Below are positions 61,141-64,000 of a stretch of 64,000 nt of DNA, piece by piece. A program made the position numbers and the translations under genes. This stretch comes from Callorhinus ursinus. Taxonomy: Eukaryota > Chordata > Mammalia > Carnivora > Otariidae. Within the stretch, counting starts at the first letter, position 1. Each line of letters starts with the position of its first letter. The notes beneath the pieces are model-generated. The model ran no database searches, was not told the origin of the DNA, and was given only the letters and a program-made list of their open reading frames with translations. Where the stretch lies: the NCBI RefSeq assembly GCF_003265705.1, contig NW_020312785.1, positions 22,971,182 to 23,035,181 of the forward strand, in the 5' to 3' direction.

Positions 61141-61367
61141 GGGGCACCTGGGTGGCTCAGTCAGTTAAGCGTCTAACTCGTGGTTTTGGCTCAGGTCATG
61201 ATCTCAGGGTTTGGGATCGAGTGCTGAGTAGGGCTCCTTGCTCAACACAGAGTCTAAAATTCTTTCCCCTCCTTCTCCTTCCTCTCTTTCCCCTTCTGCT
61301 CTTTCCCCTACGCTCTTTCCCTCTCCCTCTCTCTCATAAATAAATAAATAAATAAAATCTTTTAAAA
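61141..61367 (+). repeat. Carnivore tRNA-derived SINE, older variant, with target duplication
   Basis: GGGGCACCTGGGTGGCTCAG head with the taactcgtggttttgg variant segment, CT-rich stretch, and an (AAAT)n tail. The flanks ttgtcctgcatgta (near 61127-61140) and ctgtcctgcttgta (61370-61383) differ at two bases. Confidence 0.93.
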
Positions 61368-61384
61368 AACTGTCCTGCTTGTAT

Positions 61385-62375
61385 TTACTGGTGGAATTTC
61401 TCCCTCCTTGTTGTATTCCCAAAAATAGCAATCTGATTTTTAAGGCAATAGATGCTGTTTCAACAGGCTTTACATGAATGGTCACTCAGGATTTTATATT
61501 GGACTTTGGACTTTGGAATAGTGCCAATGACCTTGAGGTTCACAAGTTAGATGGTTAAAGCAATGAAGCAGGAGAAATGAAGTGTTTATCCACATTCCAT
61601 CTCAGGTATATCTTTCCAGCCTGACCTGAATCAGAAACAGAGCTGGAAATTATTAAGGCAGTGTGGAGAAGCCCTTGGGAGTTTTATAAGCTTCTCTGCA
61701 ACCTCCCCAAGCTTGTGGCTATGCTTTGGCAGCACCCCTTACACCTTAAGGGAAGACACACAAGGAAAACACTCAGGTGGATATTCTCAACAAAGGGAAT
61801 CATGTGCTAATCTGCAGACCTTATTTTCATCCATTCACGTATCTTGAACCCAGTCAATTTTAAAATTTGTCCAGTGATGCAAGCCACTTGCCATAAATAA
61901 ATAAAAATATTACCACACTGATTTTTTAAGTTTTCTCATAAACGTGTTTAGGAGAACATAGATTTATCACTATATTTGTAGGCTATGAGAACAAAGCATA
62001 AATTATGTGACTAGTACAATACCTCAAGAGAAGGTTGGGATATGGCAGTGTCTCAAGTCAAGTGGCTATTGCTAATCTAATTTAACCAAAGCTACTCAGA
62101 TCGAATTCAACCAAGAAACTGCCAAACATGAATGAAAGTCAGAATGGAGTGCAACCTCTCCTGTTACTCTGACACTCAGGGCAGATCAGTAAAAATGCAA
62201 GGATAAACAGAGATATGCAAGGGATTTTTAGTAGGAGACAGAGTCCCTCAAGAGAGAAGGCAGGAAACTATAGTACTGCACAAACAAAAATTTTAAGTTT
62301 TTATTTCTTAAAGGAAAACGCACACAAAATAAGCAACTAATATTTTGCAAAATGTACCTTGGATCCTGTTTAAAT
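61385..62375. other. Unassigned stretch
   Basis: No gene or confidently named repeat. Confidence 0.4.
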
Positions 62376-62379
62376 TATT

Positions 62380-62925
62380 GATGGGATTCAGGACATGTTA
62401 TCCTAAAATTATGGTACCTTGGCACACTGAATATCTTAAACTGAAGGATTTTGAGAAAATAGCAGAAGTAGGAAGGTCTCTCTGACCTTTCCCTCCACCT
62501 CACTCTTCTTCCCTGAAACAGGTCATAAAACTCCTACGTGAAAGGTATCTTCTCTCTACCAAGAGGAAGACATTTTTATCACCAGAGATGGGGAATTTGG
62601 GACTGAGAAATCTATACAAACAAACCTTGTTAAATGAACCCTTATCTTCCTAGTTACTTCTTCACCATTTACTACTCCTAGACCAACCCCCTCTGTCTTA
62701 TCAGTTCATCACAAGTTTATTACTTCTTTGCCTAAAAGGTAGTACAGCTTCTCGATCTGGGCACATCTTTGGGGACATATTCTCTTAGGAAGGCCCCCAC
62801 GTACATGTAGAAATTCAGTGAAATTGGAATGTTTTTCTCCTGTTAATCCATCCTTATCAGTTTGATTTTCAGACCCAGTCAAGAACTTTAAGAAGATTGA
62901 GGAAAACCTTTTCCTCCCCTATGTA
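62380..62925 (+). repeat. Old ERVL-class LTR
   Basis: gggattcaggacatgttatc, ggcacactgaatatcttaaa, agcagaagtaggaaggtctc, caggtcataaaactcctac, and then tttttctcctgttaatcc near the 3' end. Same landmarks as the copy at 63.36 kb. Confidence 0.7.
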
Positions 62926-62927
62926 AG

Positions 62928-63130
62928 TGGCCAATAAGAACAGGAAAAAGTGATCAACATCATTATTCATTAGAGAAATGCAAATTAAAACCACAATGAG
63001 ATAATATTATTATGTACTAGAATGGTTATTATAAAAAAAGATTATTACTACCAAAATTTTGTGAGGACTTGCATACATTGCTGATAAAGATGTGAAATCA
63101 TACAACAATGGTCTATTTTGTACTTTGCAT
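62928..63130 (+). repeat. Old L1 ORF2 fragment
   Basis: gtgatcaacatcattattca, ttagagaaatgcaaattaaa, accacaatgagataatatta, and ttgtgaggacttgcatacat match a conserved region of old L1 ORF2. Confidence 0.8.
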
Positions 63131-63359
63131 AAGACATGTTTTTTTTTAAATTGCAGGAGAACTGATAGAGTGTCCAAAAAAACATGTGTGAAAACAATGT
63201 AGGTCAACATAAAGAAAGCTGGTAAATTATGTATCATTAATTTTATTTTTAAAAAAATCTAGTTTAATGTTATAGTCTGAAACTCCTCCTTCAAGTTTAG
63301 AATGAGGAACTTTACTCAAAACAGATTTCAATGTGATATGATAATCTATATCATTAAGT

Positions 63360-64000
63360 ATTATGATGGGGTTCAAGGCATACTACCCCAGAATTTGACA
63401 CCTTAGCATGCTGAATTTTTTTTTAAGATTTTTTTTTTTTTTTAATTTGAAGGAGGGAATGAGAGAGACCATGAGAGCGGGGAGGGTCAGAGGGAGAAGC
63501 AGACTCCCGCTGAGCAGGGAGCCTGATGTGGGACTCGATCCTGGGACTCCAGGATCATGACCTGAGCTGAAGGCAGTTGCCCAACCAACTGAGCCACCCA
63601 GGTGCCCAGCATGCTGAATATTTTTAAGCTGAAGGAGTTTAAGAATACAGCAGAATCAGGAAGGTCACTCTGACATTTCTTCTGTCCTTCTCCCCTAAGA
63701 CAGGTCGCAAAACCTTCATGTGAGAGATGCCCTCCTTCAGGGAAAAAGAATATCCTCACCTCTGAAGACAAAGGGATGCTAAGAAAAATGGCAACGAAAA
63801 GGCATTGCTAAGTTTTCTCCAGTTTACTGCACTTACCTCATACTCCCTAACCTATCATGTTTATCCACAACCGTCCACTCTTTATTAACATAGCATAAAT
63901 ATACTCAGGTCTAACCATTTCTTCACTTTTCTTATGGGTCTTCAGTTTCTTGTGAAGGCTCATATGTCATGTAAAACATATTAAATAAATGTTCCTCCTG
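63360..64000 (+). repeat. Old ERVL-class LTR split by a SINE, running off the window
   Basis: tgatggggttcaaggcatac, agcatgctgaat, aagctgaaggagtttaag, gcagaatcaggaaggtcact, caggtcgcaaaacc, and gagagatgccctcct follow the same order as 62380-62925. The end lies beyond the window. Confidence 0.7.
63417..63607 (-). repeat. Carnivore tRNA-derived SINE inside the LTR, 12-bp target duplication
   Basis: Minus-strand copy with poly(T) start and GGGCACCTGGGTGGCTCAG head. The perfect direct repeat agcatgctgaat lies at 63405-63416 and 63608-63619; removing the SINE restores LTR continuity. Confidence 0.97.

Overview
The window reads as non-coding nuclear DNA from a carnivoran mammal. The main clue is at least sixteen tRNA-derived SINEs that begin GGGGCGCCTGGGTGGCTCAG and end in (AAATAAAT)n plus an A-rich tail. 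This is the arctoid caniform form (bear, panda, seal, mustelid); the dog version starts differently. L1 3' ends of carnivore type, MIR, L2, MER5, MaLR and ERV fragments agree with this. No bacterial features, no multi-exon gene and no functional RNA gene were recognised. The 60-130 codon open frames are chance frames or lie in repeats, apart from one RPL21 retrocopy and fragments of retroviral pol and L1 ORFs.

Layout. 0-5 kb: SINE, MIR, L1, L2 and MaLR fragments. 4.9-5.6 kb: a near full-length RPL21 processed copy on the minus strand with an uninterrupted 160-codon frame and a 14-bp target-site duplication. 6.8-7.9 kb: an old LTR and a younger solo LTR. 10.1-12.3 kb: a broken gammaretrovirus-like provirus on the minus strand with one LTR, whose LTR family matches the solo LTR at 7.5 kb. 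13-28 kb: old LINE, MIR and MaLR pieces, a solo LTR at 17.2 kb, microsatellites and four SINEs. 28.6-34.3 kb: an antisense L1 piece, three SINEs, and an old L1 5' region with a younger L1 tail inserted in it. 34.7-46.9 kb: the least repeat-dense part. 48.1-48.9 kb: two L1 tails around a 100-N assembly gap, all inside one target-site duplication. 50.5-51.8 kb: a short, well-conserved inverted duplication around an L2 tail. 53.9-64 kb: a dense nest of old LTRs, L1 pieces and SINEs.

There is no operon or pathway to describe. The content is a record of successive retrotransposition: old L2, MIR and L1M, then MaLR and other LTR elements, then gammaretrovirus-like LTRs, then carnivore L1, SINEs and one L1-mimicked retrogene. 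I found no convincing new system. The items most worth checking are the intact RPL21 retrocopy, the 50.5/51.8-kb inverted duplication, the LTR cluster at the right end, and the gap inside the nested L1s. Repeat family names come from recognition by eye and are approximate.
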